Shown: positions 1 through 8,960, counted from the first letter of the stretch. The stretch is 64,000 nucleotides of DNA from an uncultured Anaeroplasma sp. (GCA_945919465.1 CAMEJG010000002.1:39060-103059); one strand, 5' to 3'. The notes: generated by a model not told the origin, from the letters alone. Numbers and translations are program-made.

Positions 1-117
1 GCTATGAATTATATGGGCTTTAATGTTGGTGGTTATAGAATGCCTCTTGATTATATGAGTGATAGTAATAAAAAGATTTTATGTGCCGAGATTGATAGAT
101 TAAAGGAGATATTATAA
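1..117 (+). CDS. dapA: 4-hydroxy-tetrahydrodipicolinate synthase, C-terminal end (partial)
   Basis: The window opens inside a reading frame that runs to a TAA at 115-117. The 38 visible residues contain the segment NVGGYRMPL and end in RLKEIL, which looks like the C-terminal helix of DapA. The last base of its stop is the first base of the dapB ATG, so the two genes are tightly coupled. DapA condenses pyruvate with aspartate semialdehyde, the first committed step of DAP/lysine synthesis. The identification rests mainly on position directly before dapB, because no catalytic residue is in view. Confidence 0.7.
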   Translation, partial: AMNYMGFNVGGYRMPLDYMSDSNKKILCAEIDRLKEIL

Positions 118-824
118 TGAAGGCTTGTGTTGTTGGCTATGGAGCTATGGGAAAGATTTTATCAGATATGCTTAAGGATAAATTAGCATGTAATGTTTCT
201 ATTGAATTACCATATAAAACATTATTTGATCCAAAAGAGAAATTTGATGTTATTATTGATTTTTCAAATCCTAAAAATTTAGATATGATTATTGATTATG
301 TTAGTCAAACTCATAAGCCTGTTATTTTAGCTACTACTGGATATTCTAATAGTGATTTAGAAAAAATTAAGGAATTAAGTAAAATAGCTCCTGTATTACA
401 AAGTGCTAATTTCTCTTTAGGAGTAATTTTACTTAATAGATTAGTTAAGGAAATATCTCCAATTTTAAGGGATAGCTTTGATATTGAAATTGTTGAGGCA
501 CATCATCATAATAAGGTTGATTCACCATCTGGTACTGCTAAAATGCTTCTTAATTCAGCATTAGGAGAAAATAATTACCCTAAATATGGAAGAGAAGGAT
601 ATTCTTTAAGAGATCCAAAAGAAATTGGAGTCCACTCTATTAGAGGTGGTTCTATAGTTGGAGAACATGAAGTATTATATTGTGGTGAAGATGAGGTATT
701 ATCACTTAAGCATACTGCTCAGTCTAAAAAAATATTTGCAGTGGGAGCTATTAAGGCAGCTGAATGGATCATTGATAAGGGCTATGGCTTATATGATATG
801 GAAGATGTTTTATTTGGAAATTAA
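117..824 (+). CDS. dapB: 4-hydroxy-tetrahydrodipicolinate reductase
   Basis: DapB reduces the DapA product to tetrahydrodipicolinate with NAD(P)H in the cytoplasm. The 235-residue protein has the nucleotide-binding turn G7-x-G-x-M-G-K13. It also has the family signature from E127 through H129-H131, N132, K133 and the SPSGTA run at 136-141, which holds the catalytic His and Lys region. It is slightly shorter than the roughly 265-residue enteric enzyme, as in many Bacillota. The start codon overlaps the dapA stop by one base, and dapH follows 39 bases later. Identification is secure. Confidence 0.96.
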   Translation: MKACVVGYGAMGKILSDMLKDKLACNVSIELPYKTLFDPKEKFDVIIDFSNPKNLDMIIDYVSQTHKPVILATTGYSNSDLEKIKELSKIAPVLQSANFSLGVILLNRLVKEISPILRDSFDIEIVEAHHHNKVDSPSGTAKMLLNSALGENNYPKYGREGYSLRDPKEIGVHSIRGGSIVGEHEVLYCGEDEVLSLKHTAQSKKIFAVGAIKAAEWIIDKGYGLYDMEDVLFGN

Positions 825-863
825 TAAATATTTGGGATAAAATAGATTATTTGGAGATAAAAA

Positions 864-1559
864 ATGGATGCAAATGAAATTATAAATATGATAGCTACTT
901 CTAAAAAGAAAACTCCAGTGAAATGCTATATTAAGGCAAGCTGTGAGCTTAATTTTAGGAATCTAAAGGTATTCGGTAATAAGGATTTATATATTGTATT
1001 TGGAGAGTATGATGATTTAATTAGCCAAATAGAAGAATATAAATATAATATTATTGATATTTTGATTGAATCAGATAGAAGAAATTCTGCTATTCCTTTA
1101 CTGGATACAAAAAATATTAAAGCTCGTATAGAACCCGGTGCAATTATTCGTGATATGGTTGAAATTGGAGATAATGCTGTAATAATGATGGGAGCAATTA
1201 TAAATATTGGTGCTCAAATTGGTGAAGGTAGTATGATTGATATGGGTGCTGTACTTGGTGGAAGAGCTATTGTCGGTAAAAATTGTCATATTGGTGCTGG
1301 TACAGTACTTGCTGGAGTAGTTGAACCTGCAAGTGCTAAGCCTGTAGTTATTTGTGATAATGTATTAATTGGAGCAAATGCGGTTGTTATTGAAGGAGTA
1401 AGAATTGGAGCTAATTCAGTTGTAGCTGCAGGAGCTGTTGTTGTTGAGGATGTACCTGAGGGTGTTGTTGTTGCAGGAGTTCCTGCAAGAATTATTAAGA
1501 AAAAGGATGATAAGACTAGTATGAAAACAGCTCTTATTGATTCTTTAAGGACATTGTAA
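864..1559 (+). CDS. dapH: Tetrahydrodipicolinate N-acetyltransferase
   Basis: This enzyme transfers acetyl from acetyl-CoA to tetrahydrodipicolinate and commits the cell to the acetylase variant of the DAP pathway. The 231-residue protein has an alpha/beta N-terminal domain (about 1-80). A left-handed beta-helix of hexapeptide repeats follows (about 85-205: [30 protein letters not shown]). The PASAKPV loop before the last coils and the [11 protein letters not shown] tail are typical of the DapH/YkuQ group rather than succinyl-type DapD. It is preceded by GGAG and lies in the dapA-dapB-dapH unit. A deacetylase at 4005 supports the acetyl rather than succinyl route. Confidence 0.93.
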   Translation: MDANEIINMIATSKKKTPVKCYIKASCELNFRNLKVFGNKDLYIVFGEYDDLISQIEEYKYNIIDILIESDRRNSAIPLLDTKNIKARIEPGAIIRDMVEIGDNAVIMMGAIINIGAQIGEGSMIDMGAVLGGRAIVGKNCHIGAGTVLAGVVEPASAKPVVICDNVLIGANAVVIEGVRIGANSVVAAGAVVVEDVPEGVVVAGVPARIIKKKDDKTSMKTALIDSLRTL

Positions 1560-1621
1560 CAGTCAAGTTATAGTTTTATGCATTAAATAATATGTAGAAT
1601 AAGGATTGTTTCTTTATTTTA

Positions 1622-1650
1622 TTGATTAAATATTCTGATGGTCGTATAAT
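1622..1650 (+). promoter_or_regulatory. SigA-type promoter of asd-lysC
   Basis: TTGATT (1622-1627), 17-base spacer, TATAAT (1645-1650). Transcription would start near 1657, only about 18 bases before the asd start, which leaves no room for a lysine riboswitch. Confidence 0.75.
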
Positions 1651-1674
1651 TTAATCATCGTAAGGAGAGAAATT

Positions 1675-2685
1675 ATGAAAAAATATAATGTAGGTATTTT
1701 AGGCGCTACAGGTGCAGTTGGAAGAGAAATGCTTAATGTTTTAAAGGAAAGAAATTTTCCTATTAATGAATTAAAGCTTTTTGCAAGCTCTAGAAGTGCT
1801 GGAAAGAAAATAGAATTTGATGGTAAGGAATATACTATTATTGAGGCTAAGCATGGAGCTTTTAGTAATATTGATATTATGCTTGGTGCAGCATCAAATC
1901 CTGTAGCTATAGAATTTAAGGATGAAATAGTTTCATCAGGTGCGGTTTTTATTGATAATTCAAGTGCCTTTAGAATGGATGAGGAGGTACCATTAGTTGT
2001 ACCTGAAATAAATGGTGATGATGTATTTAAGCATAAGGGCGTTATTGCAAATCCTAATTGCTCAACTATAATTTCTTTAGTAGCTATTAATGCAATTAAT
2101 AAGCTATCTAAAATTAAAGCTATTTATGCTTCAACTTATCAAGCAACATCAGGTGCTGGTGCTGAAGGTCCTGTTGAATTAAGAAAGCAAGAGGAAGCTT
2201 TATTAAATAATAAAGAAATTACTAGTAAGGTATTTCAATATCAAATTGCTGAAAATGTAATTCCTCAAATTGGTTCATTTTTAAGTGATGGCTATACTAA
2301 AGAAGAAATGAAGATGCAAAATGAAGGAAGAAAAATTATGCATCTACCTGAGTTACTTGTAACTTGTACCTGTGTTAGAGTACCTGTTGTGAGATCTCAT
2401 TCAATTTCATTAAATGTAATTACTGAAGATAAGCTCTCATTAGATGAGGTACGTAAGGCTATAGAAGTATCTAAGGGTGTTAAATTATATGATGATTTAG
2501 ATAAGCTTTTATATCCTATGCCAATAGTAACCTCTTCACAAGATTTAGTTTATGTAGGAAGAATTAGAAGAGATTTAATTAATGAGAATGGTATTACCTT
2601 ATGGTGTTGTGGAGATCAAGTACGTAAGGGTGCTGCGACAAATGCAGTTCAAATTGCGATGAAGCTAATTGGACTTGAGGAATAA
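1675..2685 (+). CDS. asd: Aspartate-semialdehyde dehydrogenase
   Basis: Asd reduces aspartyl phosphate to aspartate semialdehyde, the branch point for lysine/DAP, threonine and methionine. The 336-residue protein starts with the NADP-binding motif GATGAVG (10-16) and has the active-site run NPNCST with catalytic Cys129. Length and motifs fit the Gram-positive Asd group. AAGGAG sits 8 to 9 bases before the ATG. It has its own promoter and is followed 11 bases later by lysC, so the two consecutive pathway steps are co-transcribed. Confidence 0.96.
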   Translation: MKKYNVGILGATGAVGREMLNVLKERNFPINELKLFASSRSAGKKIEFDGKEYTIIEAKHGAFSNIDIMLGAASNPVAIEFKDEIVSSGAVFIDNSSAFRMDEEVPLVVPEINGDDVFKHKGVIANPNCSTIISLVAINAINKLSKIKAIYASTYQATSGAGAEGPVELRKQEEALLNNKEITSKVFQYQIAENVIPQIGSFLSDGYTKEEMKMQNEGRKIMHLPELLVTCTCVRVPVVRSHSISLNVITEDKLSLDEVRKAIEVSKGVKLYDDLDKLLYPMPIVTSSQDLVYVGRIRRDLINENGITLWCCGDQVRKGAATNAVQIAMKLIGLEE

Positions 2686-2696
2686 TAGGAGGAGTT

Positions 2697-4001
2697 ATGC
2701 TAGTTGTGACAAAGTTTGGTGGTTCAAGTTTATCTTGTGCTACCCAGTTTGAAAAGGTAAAAAATATTGTATTATCTGATCCAAAGAGAAAAATTGTTGT
2801 AGTTTCTGCATTAGGAAAAAGAAATTCATCAGATACTAAAATAACTGATTTATTATATATTCTTCATGCCCATTTAAAATATTCTGTTCCTTATCAGGAT
2901 ATTTGGGAAATGATTGAATCTAGATTTCTTGGTGTTCGTGATGAATTGGGTATTGATTATCCAATTGATGAGGATTTAAATAAGCTTCATAATGAATTAA
3001 ATAAAAATATTAGTCAGGATTATTTAGTATCTAGAGGAGAATATCTTACAGCTAAGCTTATGAGTAATTATTTAGGCTATAGCTTCTGTGATGCAAAGGA
3101 TTTATTAAAATACAATTATGATGGCCTATTAGATGAGGATGAAACTGAAAAAAATGTTAAATATGCTTTCTCTTTACATGGGTCTATAGTAGTACCAGGC
3201 TTTTATGGAAGCTATCCTAATGGTTCTGTTAGATTATTATCTAGAGGTGGATCAGATGTTACTGGTTCTATTTTAGCAAAATGCTTAAATGCTTCATTAT
3301 ATGAAAACTGGACTGATGTTTCAGGAATTTTAGCTGCTGACCCTAGAATTGTTGAAAATCCAAAAGCAATAAAAGAAATCACTTATGCTGAATTAAGAGA
3401 GCTTTCTTATATGGGAGCATCAGTTTTACATGAAGAAACTGTATTTCCAGTTCAATCATTAAATATTCCTATCAATTTAAAGAATACTAATGACCCTTTA
3501 AATCCAGGAACCATAATTAAAAATGAATCTAATGATACAAGTGATTTAATCACTGGTATTGCAGGAAGAAAGGATTTTGTTTCTTTTGATATTTCAAAGG
3601 ATCATATGTCAGGAGAAGTAGGCTTTTTAAGAAAGGCATTATCAATATTTGAAAAATATAATGTTTCTATTGAGCATGTGCCATCAGGAATTGACTCATT
3701 TTCTGTAGTTGTACCATTAGATTCAGTTGAAAAGTGTCAATATGAATTAGTTACAGAATTAAAACGTGAGTTGGGTGCTGATGTTACAATGGATACTAAT
3801 ATCGCTCTTGTTGCGGTAGTAGGTCGTAATATGGCTAAACGTAGTGGTGTTTGTGGTACAATATTCCAAAATTTAGGTAAAGAAAATATTAATGTTAGAC
3901 TATTAGCTCAAGGTCCTTCTGAATTAAACATTATAATTGGTGTAGCTCGTGAGGATTATGAAAAAACAATAAAAACTTTATATAAAGGATTAATTGCATA
4001 A
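2697..4001 (+). CDS. lysC: Aspartate kinase with C-terminal ACT domains
   Basis: LysC phosphorylates aspartate, the entry step of the aspartate family pathway. The 434-residue protein begins with the KFGGSS substrate/ATP motif (6-11), followed by an amino-acid-kinase domain to about residue 285. The segment SRGGSDVTGS near 182 belongs to the nucleotide-binding region. Residues 300-434 form two ACT-type repeats, including GRNMAKRSGVCG and the LAQGPSELNI segment, implying feedback control by an amino acid. The ligand cannot be read from sequence. The gene is preceded by AGGAGG and sits between asd and the deacetylase. Confidence 0.94.
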   Translation: MLVVTKFGGSSLSCATQFEKVKNIVLSDPKRKIVVVSALGKRNSSDTKITDLLYILHAHLKYSVPYQDIWEMIESRFLGVRDELGIDYPIDEDLNKLHNELNKNISQDYLVSRGEYLTAKLMSNYLGYSFCDAKDLLKYNYDGLLDEDETEKNVKYAFSLHGSIVVPGFYGSYPNGSVRLLSRGGSDVTGSILAKCLNASLYENWTDVSGILAADPRIVENPKAIKEITYAELRELSYMGASVLHEETVFPVQSLNIPINLKNTNDPLNPGTIIKNESNDTSDLITGIAGRKDFVSFDISKDHMSGEVGFLRKALSIFEKYNVSIEHVPSGIDSFSVVVPLDSVEKCQYELVTELKRELGADVTMDTNIALVAVVGRNMAKRSGVCGTIFQNLGKENINVRLLAQGPSELNIIIGVAREDYEKTIKTLYKGLIA

Positions 4002-4004
4002 TTA

Positions 4005-5084
4005 ATGGATGTAAAAGAAATAAGAAATTCCCTACATCAAATACCTGAATTGGGAAGAAAAGAATATAAAACAAAAGAATATATTATTAATTTAGCTAAA
4101 AATCTAAATTGTAAAATATATGAAGTTACAAATACCGGAATAGTATTATTTTTTAATGCTAATAAAAATGATACAATCTGTTTTAGAAGTGATATGGATG
4201 CCTTACCAATATTAGAAAAAAATGAGGTTTCCTATAAATCAAAAAATATAGGTGTTATGCATGCTTGTGGTCATGATGGTCATATGGCAATGCTACTTTC
4301 ATATGCAATTTGGGCTTCTAATAATTTAGATAAGCTAAAGCATAATATTGTGTGTTTATTTCAACCCTCAGAAGAAGATAATGCTGGAGCAAATGATATT
4401 ATAAAATCAAATATACTAGATAAGCTTAAGGTTACAAAAATCTTTGGATTTCATATTTGGCCAAAATTAGAAGAAAATAAAATATTTTCTATGCCAAGAG
4501 GTATGCTTGCATCAAGTGGTGAAGTTACAATTAATATAAATGGAAAATCATATCATGCAGCTAATCGTAAAACTGATGATGATGCAATAATGAAGGCCTT
4601 TAACATAATTACTAAGTTTTATGATTATTGTAATAAAATAAAAGAACCTCATTTGATTAATTTTGGAAAAATTAATGCAGGTAGCGCAAGAAACATTGTG
4701 CCAGGTTCGGCATATATTGAGGCTACTTTAAGAGCATTTTCTGATGATATATTTAATATGATGGCCAATGAGCTTAAAAGATTATGTGAAATAAATCAAG
4801 ATGATAATTATGAAATAGAATTAATTATAAACTGTAATTATCCAAGTGTTATTAATGATGAGGAATTATTTTTAAAATATCAAAATATTCTTAATATAAA
4901 TAAATTAGATAAACCATTTTTACAAGCAGAAGATTTTGGCTGCTATACTAGAAAATATAAAGCATTATTTATGCTATTAGGGTGTGGTAATACTAATTTA
5001 TTACATACTGATAATTTTGATTTTAATAGTGAGATACTTCAAACTGGAGTAGAGACATATAAAAAAATATCATGTTTAGAATGA
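4005..5084 (+). CDS. dapL: M20-family deacetylase, probably N-acetyldiaminopimelate deacetylase
   Basis: A 359-residue M20D-type zinc/manganese amidohydrolase. Metal-site motifs are visible: RSDMDALP (61-68), HACGHDGH (86-93, with Cys88 as likely bridging ligand), QPSEED (120-125) and FGFH with H150. A dimerisation insert lies at about 170-280. M20D proteins also include other N-acyl-amino-acid deacetylases, so motifs alone do not fix the substrate. The position directly after lysC, together with dapH upstream, makes N-acetyl-LL-DAP the best candidate. Only 3 bases separate it from lysC and no strong Shine-Dalgarno is seen, suggesting translational coupling. A terminator begins at its stop codon. 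Confidence 0.8.
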   Translation: MDVKEIRNSLHQIPELGRKEYKTKEYIINLAKNLNCKIYEVTNTGIVLFFNANKNDTICFRSDMDALPILEKNEVSYKSKNIGVMHACGHDGHMAMLLSYAIWASNNLDKLKHNIVCLFQPSEEDNAGANDIIKSNILDKLKVTKIFGFHIWPKLEENKIFSMPRGMLASSGEVTININGKSYHAANRKTDDDAIMKAFNIITKFYDYCNKIKEPHLINFGKINAGSARNIVPGSAYIEATLRAFSDDIFNMMANELKRLCEINQDDNYEIELIINCNYPSVINDEELFLKYQNILNINKLDKPFLQAEDFGCYTRKYKALFMLLGCGNTNLLHTDNFDFNSEILQTGVETYKKISCLE

Positions 5085-5108
5085 TCGTATTAATTACGGT
5101 CATTTTTT
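5082..5108 (+). terminator. Intrinsic terminator of asd-lysC-dapL
   Basis: Eight-pair stem TGATCGTA/TACGGTCA (one G-T pair) with a 5-base loop, then six T. The stem includes the stop codon of the deacetylase gene. Confidence 0.8.
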
Positions 5109-5112
5109 AATG

Positions 5113-5139
5113 AAAAAAATGCTAGCAAAACTGCTAGCA
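5113..5139 (-). terminator. Intrinsic terminator of the ATP-grasp gene
   Basis: On the reverse strand TGCTAGCA pairs with TGCTAGCA across a 4-base loop and is followed by seven T (the A run 5113-5119). Confidence 0.8.
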
Positions 5140-5146
5140 AATAATA

Positions 5147-6334
5147 TTATTCTTTTTCAGAAACCATTTCTTGAAATTTAAGCATATCCTCATAAAATTC
5201 AAATCTTGCAATATAAAATTCATTACCCATAGCTCCAGAAAGAACATCACTCATTCTTTCATGCATTTGAATAAATGGATAAGCTTTTTTAATTTCATCA
5301 TATGAATATTTGTATTTTAATCTATCTCTTCTTCCAAAATATATACAATAATATTTAGGATGATTCATATCAACATTAACAATTTTATCATATAAAATGA
5401 CATCAGCATAAATTTGATATGTATCAACAGAATGAGCAAAATTAATCATATCAGGTGCATATCCTCCAGGTGGTCTCATATTAACCTCTAAGGCTACGAT
5501 ATCACCTATTTTACCAAGTCCTGGTTTAGCTTTTGTAAGCTTAAAGAATTCTAAATGGAAATATCTAGATTTTATATTAAAGGCTTTTATTACTCTAGAA
5601 CCTATATCATATAAATCATTTGGAACCTCTTTATTAACATAATAAGATACCTCTAAATTTTCATTTACAATATCCATAATTGAAGGTGGGAAGACCTCAT
5701 TATCGCAAAATACTACATTACTATGAGAATCACAAATTCCATCAAATGAAATAATATTACCTTCAATATACTCTTCCATAATATAAGGTACTTGAATGCC
5801 CTTATTATAAAAAGCCACTAATTCTTCTTTAGAATTAACTCTATAGGTAGCCTGAGCACCTACACCAACATTTGGTTTAACTATTACAGGATATCCTACA
5901 GTTTCAATAAATTTTAAATCCTCTTCAATATTAGTACAGAATTTATATCTTGCAACAGGAACACCTGCTTTTATATAAAATTCCTTCATATTACTTTTAG
6001 AAGTAAAGGATACTACATCATCAAGCTTAGCACCAGGAATATTAAAGTCAGTCCTTAATCTAGCATCTTGTCTTAGCCAATATTCATTATTCGACTCTAA
6101 TACATCAATTTTACCATATCTAAAAGCAAAATAAGCTACAGCTCTATAAACTTCGTCATAATTTTCAAGTGAATTGACTCTATAATATTCATTTAATGAG
6201 TTTTTAACCTTATCATCTAGTTCATTATAGGGTGTATCACCAATACCTAAAACATTAATTTTATTTCTTTTTAAGCGATCACAAAAATTATAATAATTTT
6301 TTGGGAAGGCTGGAGATATAAAGATAAAATTCAT
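5147..6334 (-). CDS. ATP-grasp ligase of unknown substrate
   Basis: A 395-residue cytoplasmic protein with an N-terminal Rossmann-like pre-ATP-grasp region (MNFIFISPAFP, then LGIGD) and an ATP-grasp core. Visible core elements are GYPVIVKPNVGVGAQAT near 148-164 (nucleotide lysine and glycine-rich loop), IMEEYIEG near 186-193 (adenine/Mg segment) and ALEVNMRPPGG near 282-292 (Mg-binding Glu and Asn). Such enzymes join a carboxylate to an amine through an acyl phosphate. No neighbour reveals the substrate. It is a single-gene unit with its own extended -10 promoter and terminator. Family membership is secure, function unknown. Confidence 0.8.
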   Translation of the reverse strand: MNFIFISPAFPKNYYNFCDRLKRNKINVLGIGDTPYNELDDKVKNSLNEYYRVNSLENYDEVYRAVAYFAFRYGKIDVLESNNEYWLRQDARLRTDFNIPGAKLDDVVSFTSKSNMKEFYIKAGVPVARYKFCTNIEEDLKFIETVGYPVIVKPNVGVGAQATYRVNSKEELVAFYNKGIQVPYIMEEYIEGNIISFDGICDSHSNVVFCDNEVFPPSIMDIVNENLEVSYYVNKEVPNDLYDIGSRVIKAFNIKSRYFHLEFFKLTKAKPGLGKIGDIVALEVNMRPPGGYAPDMINFAHSVDTYQIYADVILYDKIVNVDMNHPKYYCIYFGRRDRLKYKYSYDEIKKAYPFIQMHERMSDVLSGAMGNEFYIARFEFYEDMLKFQEMVSEKE

Positions 6335-6364
6335 AATATAACCCCCTTATAAGTTTATGATGTA

Positions 6365-6373
6365 ATTATAGCA
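6365..6373 (-). promoter_or_regulatory. Extended -10 promoter of the ATP-grasp gene
   Basis: On the reverse strand TGC-TATAAT forms an extended -10, about 30 bases before the start codon. No good -35 sits at the right distance; the nearest TTGACA (6410-6415, reverse strand) is too far upstream. Confidence 0.5.
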
Positions 6374-6445
6374 TAATAATTAAAAAAAAGCTTACTAAAA
6401 CGTATTTATTGTCAAAAAAAAACTAAATTATTTTAAAAATTGTTA

Positions 6446-6475
6446 TTGTTAAGGTTATTAATAATATTGTATAAT
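6446..6475 (+). promoter_or_regulatory. SigA-type promoter of the membrane-protein gene at 6510
   Basis: TTGTTA (6446-6451), 18-base spacer, TATAAT (6470-6475). GAGGAGG precedes the ATG at 6510. Confidence 0.6.
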
Positions 6476-6509
6476 ATAAGAAATATGTTTTATTCGAGGA
6501 GGAATAATT

Positions 6510-7457
6510 ATGTTTAAGAAGAAAAAGAATACTAATGAAACAGTAGAAATAGAAAAAAATCTAGATAAAAAAGAGATTGAAGATACTAATTCTTCTTTAA
6601 AAGAAGACAAGGTAATTGAAGATACTAAAGAAGATAAAGTGATTGAAGATTCTAAAAAGAAAAAAGAAAAGGTATATAAAACAAAGACTCCAATTAGTGA
6701 AACAAAGGTTGGGAAAACCTTTAATTTACATAAATTCATTATTAAAATTATCGCAACAATAATACTAATTGTCTTTGCAATTTTATTATTTATATATCAG
6801 GATGCTGCCATCTTTGCAGTACTATTAATTACGGGTGGTACATCATTATTTGGAGCTTTAATAAGAGTTTTCTTTGTGTTTAGAAAGGATAAAACTAAGG
6901 GTACCAAAATTATTTCTGCAATAGAACTATCTATACATGGATTATTTGGAGCATTTTTAGTTATTGGAGCTTTCTTATATAAAAATGCTGTTTCAACAGC
7001 TGATTTTATTAATGCCTCTAGCGCTATAGGCTTTGATAAGAATACCTATTTAAAGGAGCATAATTACTTAGCTTATTTCGTTCAATGCTATTATCCATAT
7101 TTCTTAGCTGGTATTTTATATATTCGCGGTGTTGCCTATTTCTTCCATACAGTACTTGGTAAGGTTAAAACTCATACATTTACTTTCTGGCTACATATTT
7201 TTGCTTTAACCTTAGCAGTAGTTATTGCTGCACTTGCCTCACAAATTGATACTTCAAAAATTGTTATAACTTTAGGAGTAATTGCATGTATTTGTGCGTT
7301 AGTTATTGGTGGAGAAGCAGTAGTAGGTTATATTAATTTTAATAATAATAAAAAGGCAATAAAATCAAAAGAAAAAGAAGATGAAGAATCTCTTGGAGAT
7401 ATTGATACTAATATTCTTCCTAAAAATGAATCCTCATCAGATTCATTAGTTGTTTAA
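6510..7457 (+). CDS. Multi-spanning membrane protein of unknown function
   Basis: A 315-residue protein I do not recognise. Residues 1-70 are highly charged (Lys/Glu/Asp) with two near-repeats of EDTKEDKVIED type and are probably cytosolic. About six hydrophobic segments follow (roughly 78-96, 100-122, 136-158, 195-210, 223-245 and 250-275). The protein ends in another acidic, Ser-rich tail. No catalytic motif is visible. It forms a single-gene unit with its own promoter and terminator. The architecture of membrane core plus charged low-complexity region recalls the larger protein at 16017, but I see no clear sequence identity between them. Confidence 0.7.
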   Translation: MFKKKKNTNETVEIEKNLDKKEIEDTNSSLKEDKVIEDTKEDKVIEDSKKKKEKVYKTKTPISETKVGKTFNLHKFIIKIIATIILIVFAILLFIYQDAAIFAVLLITGGTSLFGALIRVFFVFRKDKTKGTKIISAIELSIHGLFGAFLVIGAFLYKNAVSTADFINASSAIGFDKNTYLKEHNYLAYFVQCYYPYFLAGILYIRGVAYFFHTVLGKVKTHTFTFWLHIFALTLAVVIAALASQIDTSKIVITLGVIACICALVIGGEAVVGYINFNNNKKAIKSKEKEDEESLGDIDTNILPKNESSSDSLVV

Positions 7458-7485
7458 AATGGGAAACTCTTCCATTTTTCTTTTT
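7456..7485 (+). terminator. Intrinsic terminator after the 6510 gene
   Basis: The AAAATGGGAA arm pairs with TTCCATTTT with one bulged G, followed by a T-rich tract. Confidence 0.65.
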
Positions 7486-7519
7486 ATGTAAAAAAATATT
7501 CATTTTAAATGAAATTTTC

Positions 7520-7547
7520 TTTACAAAATTGAAGTTTATGCTATAAT
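7520..7547 (+). promoter_or_regulatory. Promoter of tig
   Basis: TTTACA (7520-7525), 16-base spacer, TATAAT (7542-7547) preceded by TGC (extended -10). It gives a leader of about 100 bases before the tig start. Confidence 0.65.
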
Positions 7548-7605
7548 TGATTTGATTGCTGCAAGTAAGGAATTTTAGATAGAAAACAGTATTATTAAGA
7601 ATTAT

Positions 7606-7652
7606 AGGAGGAACAGACATAATTCCTGAAATATCTATGTCTGAGTAAAAAC
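7606..7652 (+). promoter_or_regulatory. tig translation-start region: Shine-Dalgarno, intervening hairpin, start
   Basis: The only strong ribosome-binding site, AGGAGG at 7606-7611, lies 41 bases before the ATG at 7653. A perfect 8-pair hairpin lies between them: CAGACATA 7614-7621 with TATGTCTG 7636-7643, 14-base loop. If the stem folds, the effective gap is 2 + 9 = 11 bases, a normal spacing. An in-frame TAA at 7620-7622 excludes an upstream ATG start. Inside the 3' arm begins a mini-ORF, ATG TCT GAG TAA (7637-7648). What is seen is the geometry; hairpin-assisted initiation is inference. Confidence 0.6.
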
Positions 7653-8939
7653 ATGGTAGTTGATAAGTTAGAACAAAGTCGTGTTAAATTTACATTTGAC
7701 GTGACTCCTGAGGAATTTGAAAAAGCTTTAGATAAAGCATTTCTAGTTAAGAATGCTAAGGTTTCAATTAAAGGATTTAGAGCAGGTAAGGCCCCTAGAT
7801 CAGTTTATGAAAAAAATTATGGTGTTGAATCATTATATGATGAAGCATTAGATGCTATTTTTAATGAAAAGGTTAAAGAAGCTTTAAGCGATGAAGAATT
7901 AGCTAAAAAGTTTATTGGTAGATTTGAACCATCTATTGAATCTCAAATTGAACGTGGAAAAGAATTCAAGGTTTCATTAACTATTGATGTATTCCCTGAA
8001 TTTGAATTACCTCAATATAAGGGTATAGAAGTGAAAAAACAAAACCTTGAGGTTACTGATGAAGAGGTTGATGCTTCAATTAAGACTTTAGTATCTAAAG
8101 ATATTAAGAAAGAAGTTAAGGAAGATGGCGTAATTGAAAATGGAAATTATGCTACATTTGATTTTGTAGGTACTGTTGATGGTGTTGAGTTCCCTGGTGG
8201 AAAAGCAGAAGGATATGAGCTTCAAATTGGTTCTGGTCAATTTATTCCTGGTTTTGAGGAACAAATGGTTGGAATGAAAAAAGATGAAGTTAAGGATATT
8301 ACAGTAACTTTCCCAGAAAATTATCAAGAGAAAACATTAGCGGGTAAAGAAGCAGTATTTAAGGTAACTATTCATGAGGTTAATGTTGAGGTTTTACCTG
8401 AATTCACTGATGAGTATGTAAAGAGCTTAAATGTTGAAAACGTAAATAATCTTGATGAATTAAAGTCATTCAAAAGAGGCGAGTTAGCTGAAAAGAAGGC
8501 TGTTAGTGAAAAAGATCGTCAATTCAATGATATTGTTAATACAATATTAGAATCAGCAAATGTTGATATGCCTAAAACAATGATCGATGAGCGTGTTGAT
8601 GAGATAAGAAATCAATATTATAACCAAGCTAAGATGTATAATATTCCATTTGATACTTTCTTATCATTAATGAATGTTTCTAAAGAAGTATTTGAAGAAG
8701 AAACTTATAAACAAGGTAAGAATCAAGCATTATTCTCATTACTAGCTGGAAAGATTATTGAAGTTGAAAAGCTTAATCCAACTGAAGAAGCTATTAAAGC
8801 TAAGGCAGAAGAGGATGCTAAGAATAGTGGTTCTACAGTTGAAAATTTATTAAAGACTAATTCTATGAGATACTATAATGAATTAGCATATAATGCATTA
8901 GTTGATTTATTATTAGCTAATGCTAAAAATGTTGATTAA
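7653..8939 (+). CDS. tig: Trigger factor (ribosome-associated chaperone and prolyl isomerase)
   Basis: Trigger factor binds ribosomal protein L23 at the exit tunnel and shields nascent chains. The 428-residue protein has the expected order: N-terminal ribosome-binding domain (1 to about 140, with GFRAGKAPRSVYEKNYG carrying the FRxGxxP signature), FKBP-type PPIase domain (about 150-245, FDFVGTVDG to VTFPENY) and helical C-terminal arms. Length is normal. The first residues (MVVDKLEQSRVKFTF) match the usual start of the family, supporting ATG 7653 despite the distant Shine-Dalgarno. Its own promoter and terminator make it monocistronic, just upstream of lon. Confidence 0.96.
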   Translation: MVVDKLEQSRVKFTFDVTPEEFEKALDKAFLVKNAKVSIKGFRAGKAPRSVYEKNYGVESLYDEALDAIFNEKVKEALSDEELAKKFIGRFEPSIESQIERGKEFKVSLTIDVFPEFELPQYKGIEVKKQNLEVTDEEVDASIKTLVSKDIKKEVKEDGVIENGNYATFDFVGTVDGVEFPGGKAEGYELQIGSGQFIPGFEEQMVGMKKDEVKDITVTFPENYQEKTLAGKEAVFKVTIHEVNVEVLPEFTDEYVKSLNVENVNNLDELKSFKRGELAEKKAVSEKDRQFNDIVNTILESANVDMPKTMIDERVDEIRNQYYNQAKMYNIPFDTFLSLMNVSKEVFEEETYKQGKNQALFSLLAGKIIEVEKLNPTEEAIKAKAEEDAKNSGSTVENLLKTNSMRYYNELAYNALVDLLLANAKNVD

Positions 8940-8960
8940 TCCTTAAATTTAAATGAGACA

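Noticed and set aside
1560..1674. Possible lysine riboswitch upstream of asd-lysC
   Set aside because: The promoter lies at 1622-1650, leaving an untranslated leader of under 20 bases, far too short for an L-box.
6384..6415. Short similarity to 11582-11610 (TTACTAAA in an A/T-rich context) as a dispersed repeat
   Set aside because: The shared core is only 8-9 bases in AT-rich DNA, with no third copy found.
7637..7648. Mini-ORF ATG TCT GAG TAA before tig as a real leader peptide
   Set aside because: Its ATG is 25 bases from the Shine-Dalgarno and lies inside the stem; four codons alone give no support. It is kept only as a note in the tig leader entry.
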